Shown here one piece after another: positions 1-13,500 of a stretch of 45,006 nucleotides of DNA. The notes below the pieces were generated by a model. The model did no database searches. It was not told the DNA's origin and was given only the letters and a program-made list of their open reading frames with translations. Made by a program: the position numbers and the translations under genes. Within the stretch, counting starts at the first letter, position 1, and each line of letters begins with the position of its first letter. This DNA comes from Chromera velia. Its lineage: Eukaryota > Sar > Chromeraceae. The stretch lies in NCBI GenBank assembly GCA_018398765.1, contig JAHBMJ010000070.1, positions 12,501 through 57,506 of the forward strand, read 5' to 3'.

Positions 1-1150
1 CGACTAGAGTTAACTGTAGGCGCCGCACATCATCATTATCATACGCCATCGCCATCCGCTCATATGCTTAGTGTGTAGCGTTTGGCAGGTCACAACATGC
101 AAGGCAGAGTGTTAAATGGCATAATAATTATAATAATTAACCGCCGGTTATGACCGGTTATCATAACTCGAGGGCCAATAACCTTTAACCTAACCTCATA
201 ATCTACCTTTTTCCCTATCCTCTTAAATGCATATTTTCTTTTTCTTTTCGTATGCGTTCATGCAAGTAGAACAGTTTTTAGCACAAGAGAGGGGAAAAGA
301 TCCTTCACAGCTGCTGCTTCAATGGTACGGTGGCACCTTAGATGTCTTTAGAAAGCTCAGTACTACAAAATATGCATCCAGAAGAGGAAAATCGAAACTG
401 TGGAAGGATTTTAGCCCATAGATAACATCATTTGCTGGGGTTTTTCTTTGACAGAGAGGGGCAACAAGTTGCTTTTTGCGCTGCTTAACAAAATGAAAGA
501 GTGATACCCTGACTTCCCATGGGAAGAATGTGCAAAAACTCACAAGGGAAAAACCTGGTTGGGGAGACATTCTAACTGAAATGATCTCAGACTCATTGCA
601 AGGTCATCAATATAGAAAAATCGCATCCGGTATGTGTTTAAGCTTTCATGTAATAGAGTTGTATCTACTTTTCGATCATATTTATTGCATCATGCATAGA
701 TATGCCAATTATACAGCTACTATTATGGTTACTAAAATATAGCTATGATCTAACATTGATACAGCTAGCTTCAATTCTTTGTTTTATCTTTTGTTTTAAA
801 AGAATCACGTTTTAAAGAATGTTTATCAAATTTAAAAGCTTATAAACAACGATTAAATACAATAGAACACCCTATGTTATTCCTATATTTCAAAGTCCGA
901 AATGATGTTAAAGTCTGGTAGGTCTCATTATGTCATCTTAGTGAAACGGCGACAGTGTAACAGTGCCCTAGGGCACCACTAAATCATTTATCACTTACAT
1001 TTTGGCTTAAACTAGCACTTAGGTCAAGACTCAAGAACGCGGCGAAGCCTAGAAAGCGAAAGAAAAGGCCGCGCTGCACGCACTTATAAACCATTGGTTT
1101 ACGTTTTGGTTATGAGCTGCCAAAAATTCATTTATAGGCAAAAAGTCTTC
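1..1150. other. AT-rich region without a supported gene
   Basis: AT-rich DNA. Short open frames at 227-421 and 530-742 match nothing I recognise and have no splice or domain support; they could be remnants of one decayed element, since both are on the plus strand and separated by stops. A perfect 14-bp palindrome, GTGCCCTAGGGCAC, lies at 963-976. I see no RNA gene or promoter here. Confidence 0.5.
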
Positions 1151-1542
1151 TTTTGAGGGGCAAAAACCCCCCTAAAAGTACGCTAAAACCCCCTTTAAAA
1201 ACCATAAAATTCACTTTTCAAAGAGGCTCTGCCAAAAATTCAGGAGTGTGTGCAGCGTGGAAAAGGCAGGCCTCAGCCAGACAACCATGGTGGGACGACG
1301 ACTATGCGGTGATGAAGTTAAGGGTAAGAGAGGCAGAAAGGCAGGCAAAAGACGTACCAAACCGCTCGTATCTGGCTTATAAAGAACTGCTCAAGGTAAG
1401 AAGACAGCAAAAGCGCCTCTTTGCATCAAAATAAAGGAAACATTAGCAAGCTCTGGCAGCATGGCTAGCAAAAGAGGCAGCATATGGACCAGCAAAGATC
1501 TGGCAATGGTGCAGGAAGTCCAAAAGCGAGGGAAATAGGGGG

Positions 1543-3809
1543 GTGAAACCATCTACTGATTCTTTCTCTCGTTTTTGGGCCCGTGTGTTTAAGAGAGACG
1601 GTCTCCCCCCTGCCTCTGCTGGCCCTGTGTTCCCCCCTCCTTCTTCCCCCACTTTTTTTCTGCACATGGTAGAAGAAACCCTGAAAAGAATAGACATGAA
1701 TAAGGCTGCCGGTCTTAATAGAATCGCCCCTGAACATCTCGTTCTTTGCTTCAAACACTCAACCTTTTCTTGCTTTTTCCTCTTTGTCTTCTTTAATTTG
1801 TTTCATTCTTTTTCCTTTTGGCTATATAGATAGAACGTCCTGAGGATTGTTCCAATACCGAAGGGTCCCCCTTCCTTTGATTGCAATGAATGGAGGCCCA
1901 TTCACATTGTTGGTCTTCTGGGTAAGGTTTTTGCTCTTCTTATGGACGTCTGCCTTCGTAAAGAGACGAGGATCGATGAGAGACACTTAAGCTTCAAGAG
2001 AGGCATGGGGATACGGGAAGCGTTCGCGTCCCTCTCTTCTCTCATTCTTTAGTCTAAACACAAAAAAGAATCCCTCATCACAGCATTTATAGACTTTTCC
2101 AAAGCCTTTGATACAGTGCCCAGAGAGAAAATGTTAGAGAGACTGAAGGATGAAGGGGTCAGTCAGGCAGTCTGAGACATCCATATGATTCATTCCATGT
2201 ACTGTAATGTTGCTGTAAGGGTTGATGGGGGGGACAAGTGCTTGTCAGAGGGAGCGGGTGTCAAGCAGGGTGATCCTCTTTCTCCTCTTCTTTTTCTCCT
2301 ATTTATAAATAATTTATACAAAGCCCTCAGCTCTGAAAACTAACAGCCGAGTGGTAATGAAGGAAAGAGCGCTTTGAAACCTGTCAAGCTTTCCACAACT
2401 CTAATAGAAAGTATTGGTTATGCTGATGACCTTGTGTTATTTGCCCACAGCGCCACAGACCTGCAAGAGAGACTCCGGCGCCTCGAGGTATACTGCAATG
2501 AACACGGACTCACGGTAAACTTAAAGAAAACAAAGATCTTTTGTCTATCCTCCCCTGATCCTCTCATTGATCCTGCTTCCCCTTTTGTTTTTAATGGAAG
2601 GCTGGTTGAGCATGTTGATAATTTAATATTTAAAATACAAATACCTCGGCAACTGGATCTTTGAGGGGGGGGATCTATCTAAAACTGTGAACACAAGAAT
2701 TGAATCAGCAGAAAGGGCACTAGAGGGTATGTTTGGAACTCTTTCTTCAATTGGTTTCGTTTCTTCTTTTTCTCAAATTCAACTGTTCAAAGCTCTTTGC
2801 GTGCCCGTTGTAATGTTTGGTCTTGAAGCCCTTCCTCTCATACAGGCAGTCAGATGTTCAATACCTTGATACATTGCAACTTTGTTTTGTTCGCTGGTCA
2901 TTTGGTTTATCTTATAACTCTTTTGTCTTGCCATCTCTTCATTCCTTTGGTTTCTTTAGCTGTCTGCTTGTGAAACAGGTAGCCAGCTTCTTTCAGTCTC
3001 TCAAATCTATAGAACACGCCTTGCCCACGGCTGTATGGCAGGCATGCATCGCTAGTTCTAATACCCCCTTTGTGTCCTCCATCAAACGTCTGGCTATACC
3101 CCTTGACAATTCTCTCCAGGAAGACACGAATGAGCCATACCAAGAAAAACTAAAAAAGAAGGGGAAATATAAACGGAAAGAGACGTGCCGCAAGATGTAG
3201 ACGAACCAATGGCTTAGGAAATGGGCTAGAAGGCAGGAAGGCAGCAGGAATAGAGATAGAATCTTCCATCTCCGTACTGCCCTCACTGATTTCCAAAGAG
3301 AGAACCTTTCTAGACAGAGGCTCTCCATGCTCCTCCTAGCAGAAAAGAAATGGTAGTCACGTTCGTCAGTCACAAGAAACGTTGATCTACACATACCCAC
3401 GCTGTCCTCTTGTCTTCTTAAATCCTCTACGAACATCCGCCCTCTCCTGAGAGCGGTAACGGGTGGTTATGTGCAGCGGGGGGAGCTAGAGAAGACTTGG
3501 CAGTGCTCAGCTTGCTCTGACAGAAAAGTTTATGATGAGATCCACTTGCTCACGGAATGTGCGGACACAGAGAGGAAAAGACAGAAGCTTAACAAAATCA
3601 TCAGCAGAATAAAGCAGCGCACACCCATTGAAAAACGGATGGAAATTATGCAATGGGTGGCTGCCTCAGCTGGTAGAGGAGTGGGGGAGAATGAAAAGAA
3701 AGTCCGAGAGATGATCGCTCTTATTTCTTTGTTCCAGCCTCTGGTGGGCATGAGGGCGGTTAAGGAGTGTATAGCCAAATTAGAGAGAGTTCTTGTTAAC
3801 ATGTGTTAG
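1543..3809 (+). pseudogene. Reverse transcriptase ORF of LINE, disabled
   Basis: The RT frame starts in forward frame 1 and is broken by in-frame stops at 1831-1833, 2050-2052, 2173-2175 (TGA, probably a former Trp codon) and 2341-2343. After about 2662 the homology moves to frame 2 (2687-2869) and then frame 3 (from 2817), with further stops at about 3198 and 3352. Catalytic aspartates of the palm survive in DFSKAFD and YADD. The last open piece, 3471-3809, holds the CCHC-like cluster and a basic helical tail ending at TAG 3807-3809. Frameshifts plus stops show long neutral decay. Confidence 0.85.
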
Positions 3810-3901
3810 TCAATCAATATGTTAGGTCAACAAATTAACATTACATGTCATGCCGTGTGGTTGGCCAGAACCTAAGTGGTGGCTCACCAGCTTTAACCGC
3901 C

Positions 3902-3920
3902 TCAATTCAATTCAATTCAT
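3902..3920 (+). repeat. CAATT pentanucleotide tail of LINE
   Basis: About three and a half CAATT units sit about 95 bp after the final stop of the LINE frame, where many non-LTR elements carry a short A-rich or microsatellite tail. They mark the likely 3' end of the element. Confidence 0.6.
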
Positions 3921-3925
3921 CAAAC

Positions 3926-4520
3926 AGTTCAACTACCTAAAAAACCCAGGGTCTATGAAGACTGATGCCCAACTAAAATATTTGTTAGAGCGTTTTCTAC
4001 TTAAGGGCGGCTAAGGGGCCACTAGGCCACTTCAAAGCATAAAAAAGAATTTGGGAGCTAGCTCGGAAGAGGAACTTACTAATATATGCTAGACTATATA
4101 CTAGTATATATATATATATATATATATATATGTCACGGTGAGTGTATATATGTGTATGTGTGTGTATGTATGTATATGTGTGTGTAACCAAATATATAAT
4201 TTTCTTTTTTAAGAAATCAATCACTACAGTCAATCACTAGGTCAATCAATTAACTAGTCAATCAATCAATCAAAAAATAAACCACTCTCAAGATGTCATG
4301 AGTCAAACAGTACAGAATGACAAAGTGATAAAGTCCTGCATGCGCTAAACAAGATCGACCTAGTAATTATTGAGGACATTAAATCCCCTCCTCCCTCCTC
4401 AGTGGGAACCCTGTTCTGAATCACTGAGGAAGAGAACATACAGACAGAGAGCCCTGCTATTCCCCCTCATTCTTCCTCTCACGGACAATAGTCAAAATGA
4501 TACACAGTCCCTGCCCTAGA
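3926..4520. repeat. Spacer with TA and TG/TA microsatellites and TCAA repeats
   Basis: No gene is supported. A pure (TA)n run lies at 4105-4131, followed by mixed TG/TA repeats to about 4188. A degenerate TCAA-rich stretch follows at 4218-4275. This links the LINE remnant to the satellite array. Confidence 0.7.
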
Positions 4521-7500
4521 TCCTCTAATCATGCCACCTCCAATTTTCTGTTCCCCTCACCCAAGCCAGTGCACAAACATACACATAATGAAGCATCGAC
4601 AAAGAGGACAAAAAGAAAAACACCAACAAAAAAACAAAGAAAAAAAGAAAAAACAACAAAACAAAACAAAATAATAAGCAAAGAGTAATGCCAGTGACTT
4701 GCCCCATCCTCGCAAGTCCACTGTATGTTCAAGTGATCCTCAACACCATGATACGCACACTTCGGAACTCCTACTGATGGAACAACGCTCTTTGTTTGAC
4801 ATATTATGCCAGTGTATCATCAAATCAATTCACACTCTGGCCTGACCCCCGACTTGTCGCACTTCCCCATCGAAGCGGCGTCCTAATTAGAGTCCCCTAA
4901 CCAAAGCACCAGAATCGAACCACTCTCGCCTTCTCCCCATGTGCATACAGTCTCATCTGCATGCATATACAAAGCATGTCGGGGGTCAGGCCAGGCTATA
5001 CTCCATTCCTTCTCGACGACCGCATATCTTTCTTTTCAGAGTTCTGTATGCCAGCTTGCTAGATTGATTTCCCATGCGTGCTACGCAGTCTTTTTTCTTC
5101 TTTTTTCTCTTTTCTCTGATTGTCGTTCTTCTCTCTCGATCACACCCGCCTCTGTGCTGATTGAGCCCAACGTAAAAAGGCCGTACCTCTAATAAGTGTC
5201 TTGCCTCCTTTCTTATCTTCTATTCCCCTCACCCAAGCCCACGCATACGCATATACACAACGAAGTATAGACAAAGAGGACCAAAAGATAAACACCAACA
5301 AGAAAACAAAAGACACAAGAAAACACAGCAACAAAACAAAACAAAATAATAAGCAAAGAGCGATGCCGGCGACTTGCCCCATCCTTACAAGTCCACTGTA
5401 CTTTCAGGTGATCTTCAACACCGTGACAGGCATACGTCAGAACTCCTACTGATGGAACAACGCTCTTTGTTTGACACACCATGCCTAGCAGCATACCAGT
5501 GCATCATTAAAACAATCCACACTCTGGCCTGACCCCCGACCTGTCGCACTTCCCCATTAAAGCGGCATCCCAATCAGAGTTCCCCGGCTGAAGCCCCAAA
5601 ATTGAACCACTCTCGCCTTCTCCCCATGCATACATAGTCTCATCTGCATGCACACACAAAGCATGTCGGGGGTCAGGCCAGGCTATACTCCGTTCCTTCT
5701 CGACGACCGCATGTCTTTCTTTTCAGAGTTCTCTATGCCAGCTTGCTAGATTGATTTCCCATGCGCGCTACGTATGCAGTCTTTCTTCTTCCCTTTTCTC
5801 TTTTCTCTGATCGTCGCTCTTCTCTCTCGATCACACCTGCCTCTGTGCTGATTGAGCCCAACATAAAAAGGCACCTCTAATAAGTGTCTTGCCTCCTTTC
5901 TCATCTAAGACTTCCGTTCCCCTTACCCAAGCCAGTGCACACGCATAACAAAGAGGACCAAAAGACAAACACCGACAAGAAAACAAAAGACACAAGAAAA
6001 CACAGCAACAAAACAAAACAAAACAACAAGCAAAGAGCGATGTCAGCAACTTGCCCCATCCTCACAAGTCCACTGTATATTCAGATGATCCTCAACACCG
6101 TGATAAGCATACGTCAGAACTCCTATTGATGGAACAACGCTCTTTGTTTGACACACCATGCCAGTGCATCATCAAATCAATTCACACTCTGGCCTGACCC
6201 CCGACCTGTCGTACTTTCCCATCGAAGCGGCGTCCCAATCAGAGTCCCCCGGCCGAAGCAACAGAATCGAACCACTCTCGCCTTCCCCTCATGCGCACAC
6301 AGTCTCATCTGCATACACACACAAAGCATGTCGGGGGTCAGGCCAGGCTATACTCCATTCTTTCTCGACGATCGGAGGTCTTTCTTTTTAGAGTTCTCTA
6401 TGCAAGCTTGCTAGATTGATTTCCCATACGCGCTACGTATGCAGTCTTTCTTCTTCTCTTTTCTCTTTTCTCTGATCGTCGCTCTTCTCTCTTGATCACA
6501 CCCGCCTCTGTGCTGATTGAGCCCGACATAAAAAGGCACCTCTAATAAGTGTCTTGCCTCTTTTCTCATCTTCCATTCCCCTCACCCAAGCCAGTGCATA
6601 CACATACACATAACGGAGCATAAACAAAGAGGACAAAAAAAAAAATACCAACCAGAAACCAAAACACACAAGAAAACACAGTAATAAAACAAAACAAAAC
6701 AAGCAAAGAGCAATGCCAGCGACTTACCCCATCCTCGTAAGTCCACTATATGTTTAAGTGATCCTCAACACCGTGACACGCACACGTCGGAACTCTTACT
6801 GATGGAACAACGCTCTTTGCTTGACACACCATGCCAGTGCATCATCAAAACAATTCATACTCTGGCCTGACCCCCGACCTGTCGCACTTCCCTATCGAAG
6901 CGGCGTCCCAATCTGATTCAAAGTCCCCCAGCCGAAGCGTCAGAATTGAACCACTCTCGCCTTCCTCCGTGTGCACACAGTCTCACCTGCATGCACACAC
7001 AAAGCATGTCGGGGGTCAGGCCAAGCTACACTCCATTCTTTCTCGACGACCGCAGGTCTTTCTTTTCAGAGTTCTTTATGCCAGCTTGCTAGATTGATTT
7101 CCCATGTACGCTACGCAGTCTTTCTTTTTCTCTTTTCTCTTTTCTCTGATCGTCGCTCTTCTCTCTCGATCACACCCGCCTCTGTGCTGATTGAGCCCAA
7201 CATAAAAAAGCACCTCTAATAAGTGTCTTGCCTCTTTTCTCATCTTCCGTTCCCCTTATTCAAGCCAGTGCACACGCATACATACAACGAAGCATAGACA
7301 AAGAGGACCAAAAGAGAAACACCAACAAGAAAACAAAGAAAACAAGAAAAACCAACAAACCAAAACAAAACAAAATAACAAGCAAAAAGCGATGCCAGTG
7401 ACTTGCCCTATCCTCGCAAGTCCACTGTAGCTTCAGCTGATCCTCAACACCGTGATAAGCATACGTCAGAACTCCTACTGATGGAACAACGCTCTTTGCT

Positions 7501-10500
7501 TGACATACCATGCCAGTGCATCATCAAATCAATTCACACTCTGGCTTGACCCCTGACCTGTCGCACTTCCCCATCGAAGTGGCGTCCCAATTAGAGTCCC
7601 CCGGCCGAAGCGTCAGAATCGAACCACTCTCGCCTTCCCCCTAAGCGCACATAGTCTCACCTGCATGCACACACAAAGCATATCGGGGGTCAGGCCAGGC
7701 TATACTCCATTCCTTCTCGACGACCGCATGTCTTTCTTTTCAGAGTTCTCTATGCAAGCTTACTAGATTGATTTCCCATGCGTGTTACGCAGTCTTTCTT
7801 CTTCTTTTTTCTCTTTTCTCTGATCGTCGCTCTTCTCTCTCGATCACACCCGCCTCTATGCTGATTGAGCCCGAGGTAAAAAGGCACCTCTAATAAGTGT
7901 CTTGCCTCTTTTCTCATCTTCCGTTCCCCTTATTCAAGCCAGTGCACACGCATACATACAACGAAGCATAGACAAAGAGGACCAAAAGAGAAACACCAAC
8001 AAGAAAACAAAGAAAACAAAAAAAACTAACAAACCAAAACAAAACAAAACAACAAGCAAAAAGCGATGCCAGTGACTTGCCCCATCCTCGCAAGTCCACT
8101 GTACCTTCAGGTGATCCTCAACACCATGACATGCACACATCGGAACTCTTACTGATGGAACAACACTCTTTGCTTGACATACCATGCCAGTGCATCATCA
8201 AATCAATTCACACTCTGGCCTGACCCCCGACCTGTCGCACTTCCCTATCGAAGCTGCGTCCCAATCAGAGTCCCCTGGCCAAAGCACCAGAATTGAACCA
8301 CTCTCGCCTTCCCCCCATACGCACACAGTCTCACCTGCATGCACACACAAAGCATGTCGGGGGTCAGGCCAAGCTATACTCCATTCCTTCTCGACGACCG
8401 CATGTCTTTCTTTTTAGAGTTCTCTATGCAAGCTTGCTAGATTGATTTCCTATGCGTGCTACGTATGCAGTCTTTTTTCTTCTCTTTTCTCTTTTTTCTG
8501 ATCGTTGCTCTTCTTTCTCGATCACACCCGCCTCTATGTTGATTGAGCCCGACGTAAAAAGGCCGTACCTCCAATAAGTATCTTGCCTCTTTTCTTATCT
8601 TCCGTTCCCCTCACCCAAGCCTACGTATATGCATACATACAACGAAGCATAGACAAAGAGGACGAAAAGAGAAACACCAACACGAAACCAAAACATACAA
8701 GAAAACACAGCAACAAAACAAAACAAAATAATAAGCAAAGAGCGATGCCAGCGACTTGCCCCATCCTTACAAGTCCACTGTACCTTCAGGTGATCCTCAA
8801 CACTGTGACAGGCATACGTCAGAACTTCTACTGATGGAACAACGCTCTTTGTTTGACACACCATGCCTAGCACCATACCAGTGCATCATCAAAACAATTC
8901 ACACTCTGGCCTGACCCCTGACCTGTCGCACTTCCCCATTAAAGCGGCATCCCAATCAGAGTCCCCTGGCTGAAGCGTCAGAATCGAACCACTCTTGCCT
9001 TCCCCCCATGTGCACACAGTCTCACCTGCATGCACACACAAAGCATGTCGGGGGTCAGGCCAAGCTACACTCCATTCTTTCTCGACGACCGCATGTCTTT
9101 CTTTTCAGAGTTCTCTATGCAAGCTTACTAGATTGATTTCCCATGTGCGCTACGCAGTCTTTCTTTTTCTCTTTTCTCTTTTCTCTGATCGTCGCTCTTC
9201 TCTCTCGATCACACCCGCCTCTGTGCTGATTGAGCCCAACGTAAAAAAGCACCTCTAATAAGTGTCTTGCCTCTTTTCTCATCTTCCGTTCCCCTTATTC
9301 AAGCCAGTGCACACGCATACATACAACGAAGCATAGACAAAGAGGACCAAAAGAGAAACACCAACAAGAAAACAAAGAAAACAAGAAAAACCAACAAACC
9401 AAAACAAAACAAAACAACAAGCAAAACGCGATGCCAGTGACTTGCCCCATCCTCGCAAGTCTACTGTAGCTTCAGGTGATTCTTAACACCATGACATGCA
9501 CACATCGGAACTCTTACTGATGGAACAACACTCTTTGCTTGACATACCATGCCAGTGCATCATCAAATCAATTCACACTCTGGCCTGACCCCCGACCTGT
9601 CGCACTTCCCTATCGAAGCTGCGTCCCAATCAGAGTCCCCCGGCCGAAGCGCCAGAATCGAACCACTCTCGCCTTCCCCCCATGCGCACATAGTCTCACC
9701 TGCATGCACACACAAAGCATGTCGGGGGTCAGGCCAGGCTATACTCCATTCCTTCTCGACGACCGCATGTCTTTCTTTTCAGAGTTCTCTATACAAGCTT
9801 GCTAGATTGATTTCCCATGCGCGCTACGTATGCAGTCTTTTTTCTTCTCTTTTCTCTTTTTTCTGATCGTTGCTCTTCTCTCTCGATCACACCCGCCTCT
9901 GTGTTGATTGAGCCCGACGTAAAAAGGCCGTACCTCTAATAAGTGTCTTGCCTCTTTTCTCATCTTCCGTTCCCCTCACCCAAGCCTACACATATGCATA
10001 CACACAACAAAGCATAGACAAAGAGGACGAAAAGAGAAACACCAACATGAAACCAAAACATACAAGAAAACACAGCAACAAAACAAAACAAAATAATAAG
10101 CAAAGAGCGATGCCAGCGACTTGCCCCATCCTCGCAAGTCCACTGTACCTTCAGGTGATCCTCAACACTATGACATGCACAGTCACGTCAGAACTCCTAC
10201 TGATGGAACAATGCTCTTTGCTTGACACACCATACCAGTGCATCATCAAAACAATTCACACTCTGGCCTGACCCCTGACCTGTCGCACTTCCCCATCAAA
10301 GCGGCGTCCCAATCAGAGTCCCCCGGCTGAAGCGTCAGAATCGAACCACTCTTGCCTTCCCCCCATGTGCACACAGTCTCACCTGCATGCACACATAAAG
10401 CATGTCGGGGGTCAGGCCAAGCTACACTCCATTCTTTCTCGATGACCGCATGTCTTTCTTTTCAGAGTTCTCTATGCAAGCTTACTAGATTGATCTTCCA

Positions 10501-13500
10501 TGCGTGCTACGCAGTCTTTCTTCTTCCCTTTTCTCTTTTCTTTGATCGTCGCGCTTCTCTCTCGATCACACCCGCCTCTGTGCTGATTGAGCCCAACGTA
10601 AAAAAGCACCTCTAATAAGTGTCTTGCCTCTTTTCTCATCTTCCGTTCCCCTTATTCAAGCCAGTACACATGCATACATACAACGAAGCATAGACAAAGA
10701 GGACCAAAAGAGAAACACCAATAAGAAAATAAAGAAAACAAGAAAAACCAACAAACCAAAACAAAATAAAACAACAAGCAAAAAGCGATGCCAGTGACTT
10801 GCCCCATCCTCGCAAGTCCACTGTACCTTCAGGTGATCCTCAACACCGTGACACGCACACATCGGAACTCCTACTGATCGAACAACGCTCTTTGCTTGAC
10901 ATACCATGCCAGTGCATTATCAAATCAATTCACACTCTGGCCTGACCCCCGACCTGTCGCACTTCCCCATCAAAGCGGCGTCCCAATCAGAGTCCCCCGG
11001 CTGAAGCGTCAGAATCGAACCACTCTTGCCTTCCCCCCATGTGCACATAGTCTCACCTGCATGCACACACAAAGCATGTCGGGGGTCAGGCCAAGCTACA
11101 CTCCATTCTTTTTCGACGACCGCATGTCTTTCTTTTCAGAGTTCTTTATGCAAGCTTACTAGATTGATCTTCCATGCGTGCTACGCAGTCTTTCTTCTTC
11201 CCTTTTCTCTTTTCTCTGATCGTCGCTCTTCTCTCTCGATCACACCCGCCTCTGTGCTGATTGAGCCCAACGTAAAAAAGCACCTCTAATAAGTGTCTTG
11301 CCTCTTTTCTCATCTTCCGTTCCCCTTATTCAAGCCAGTACACATGCATACATACAACGAAGCATAGACAAAGAGGACCAAAAGAGAAACACCAATAAGA
11401 AAACAAAGAAAACAAGAAAAACCAACAAACCAAAACAAAATAAAACAACAAGCAAAAAGCGATGCCAGTGACTTGCCCCATCCTCGCAAGTCCACTGTAG
11501 CTTCAGGTGATCCTCAACACCGTGACACGCACACATCGGAACTCTTACTGATCGAACAACGCTCTTTGCTTGACATACCATGCCAGTGCATCATCAAATC
11601 AATTCACACTCTGGCCTGACCCCCGACCTGTCGCACTTCCTCATCGAAGCGGCGTTCCAATCAGAGTCCCCTGGCCAAAGCACCAGAATTGAACCACTCT
11701 CGCCTTCCCCCCATGCGCACATAGTCTCACCTGCATGCACACACAAAGCATGTCGGGGGTCAGGCCAGGCTATACTCCATTCCTTCTCGACGACCGCATA
11801 TCTTTCTTTTCAGAGTTCTCTATGCAAGCTTGCTAGATTGATTTCCTATACGCGCTACGTATGCAGTCTTTTTTCTTCTCTTTTCTCTTTTCTCTGATCG
11901 TCGCTCTTCTTTTTCGATCACACCCGCCTCTGTGCTGATTGAGCCCGACGTAAAAAGGCCGTACCTTTAATAAGTGTCTTGCCTCTTTTCTTATCTTCCG
12001 TTCCCCTCACCCAAGCCTACGCATATACATATACACAACGAAGCATAGACAAAGAGGACCAAAAGAGAAACACCAACAAGAAAATAAAATATACAAGAAA
12101 ACACAGCAACAAAACAAAACAAAATAATAAGTAAAGAGCGATGCCAGCGACTTGCCCCATCCTCGCAAGTCCACTGACAGTGTACATTTAGGTGATCCTC
12201 AACACTGTGACACACATATGTCGGAACTCCTACTGATGAAACAATGCTCTTTGCTTGACACACCATACCAGTACATTATCAAATCAATTCACACTCTGGC
12301 CTGACCCGCGATCTGTCATACTTCCCCATCGAAGCTGCGTCCCAATCAGAGTTCCCCGGCTGAAGCAACAGAATCGAACCACTCTCGCCTTCCTCCCATG
12401 CGCACACAGTCTCACCTGCATGCATATACAAAGCATGTCGGAGGTCAAGCCAGGCTACACTCCATTCCTTCTCGATAACCGCATGTCTTTCTTTTCAGAG
12501 TTCTCTATGCAAGCTTGCTAGATTGATCTTCTATGTGCGCTACGCAGTCTTTCTTCTTCTTTTTTCTCTTTTTTCTGATCATTGCTCTTCTCTCTTGATC
12601 ACACCCGCCTCTATGCTGATTGAGCCCAACGTAAAAAAGCACCTCTAATAAGTGTCTTGCCTCCTTTCTTATCTTCTATTCCCCTCACCCAAGCCTACGC
12701 ATATGCATACACACAACGAAGCATAAACAAAGAGGACGAAAAGAGAAACACCAACAAGAAACCAAAACATACAAGAAAACATAGCAATAAAACAAAACAA
12801 AACAAAAAGTAAAGAGCGATGCCAGCAACTTGCCTCATCCTCGCAAGTCCACTGTACCTTCAGGTGATCCTCAACACCGTGACACGCACACATCGGAACT
12901 TCTACTGATGGAACAACGCTCTTTGTTTGACACACTATGCCTAGCACCATACCAGTGCATCATCAAAACAATTCACACTCTGGCCTGACCCCTGACCTGT
13001 CGCACTTCCCCATCAAAGCGGCATCCCAATCAGAGTCCCCCGGCTGAAGCGTCAGAATCGAACCACTCTTGCCTTCCCCCCATGTGCACACAGTCTCACC
13101 TGCATGCACACACAAAGCATGTCGGGGGTCAGGCCAAGCTACACTCTATTCTTTCTCGACGACCGCATGTCTTTCTTTTCAGAGTTCTCTATGCAAGCTT
13201 ACTAGATTAATCTTCCATGCGTGCTACGCAGTCTTTCTTCTTCCCTTTTCTCTTTTCTCTGATCGTCGCTCTTCTCTCTCGATCACACCCGCCTCTGTGC
13301 TGATTAAGCCCAACGTAAAAAAGCACCTCTAATAAGTGTCTTGCCTCTTTTCTCATCTTCCGTTCCCCTTATTCAAGCCAGTACACATGCATACATACAA
13401 CGAAGCATAGACAAAGAGGACCAAAAGAGAAACACCAATAAGAAAATAAAGAAAACAAGAAAAACCAACAAACCAAAACAAAATAAAACAACAAGCAAAA

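Larger units (their letters stand above)
1240..3925 (+). mobile_element. 5'-truncated non-LTR (LINE) retrotransposon remnant
   Basis: The plus strand carries, in order: a Trp/Asp-rich linker typical of the region before a LINE reverse transcriptase (WWDDDYAVMKLR, near 1289); RT block DFSKAFDTVP (2092-2121); GVKQGDPL (2257-2280); the catalytic YADD box (2419-2430); and a C-terminal Cys/His cluster (CSAC...H..TEC) near 3500-3560. It ends in a short CAATT repeat tail. No endonuclease domain is visible upstream, so the copy is 5'-truncated. Order and spacing match jockey/CR1-like LINEs; the exact clade is not resolved. I did not find convincing target-site duplications. The element is dead. Confidence 0.85.

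Noticed and set aside
4900..4930. tRNA-like B box (minus strand GGTTCGATTCT) repeated in the satellite units
   Set aside because: It matches the Pol III B-box consensus at 10 of 11 positions, but I find no A box at a suitable distance and no cloverleaf.
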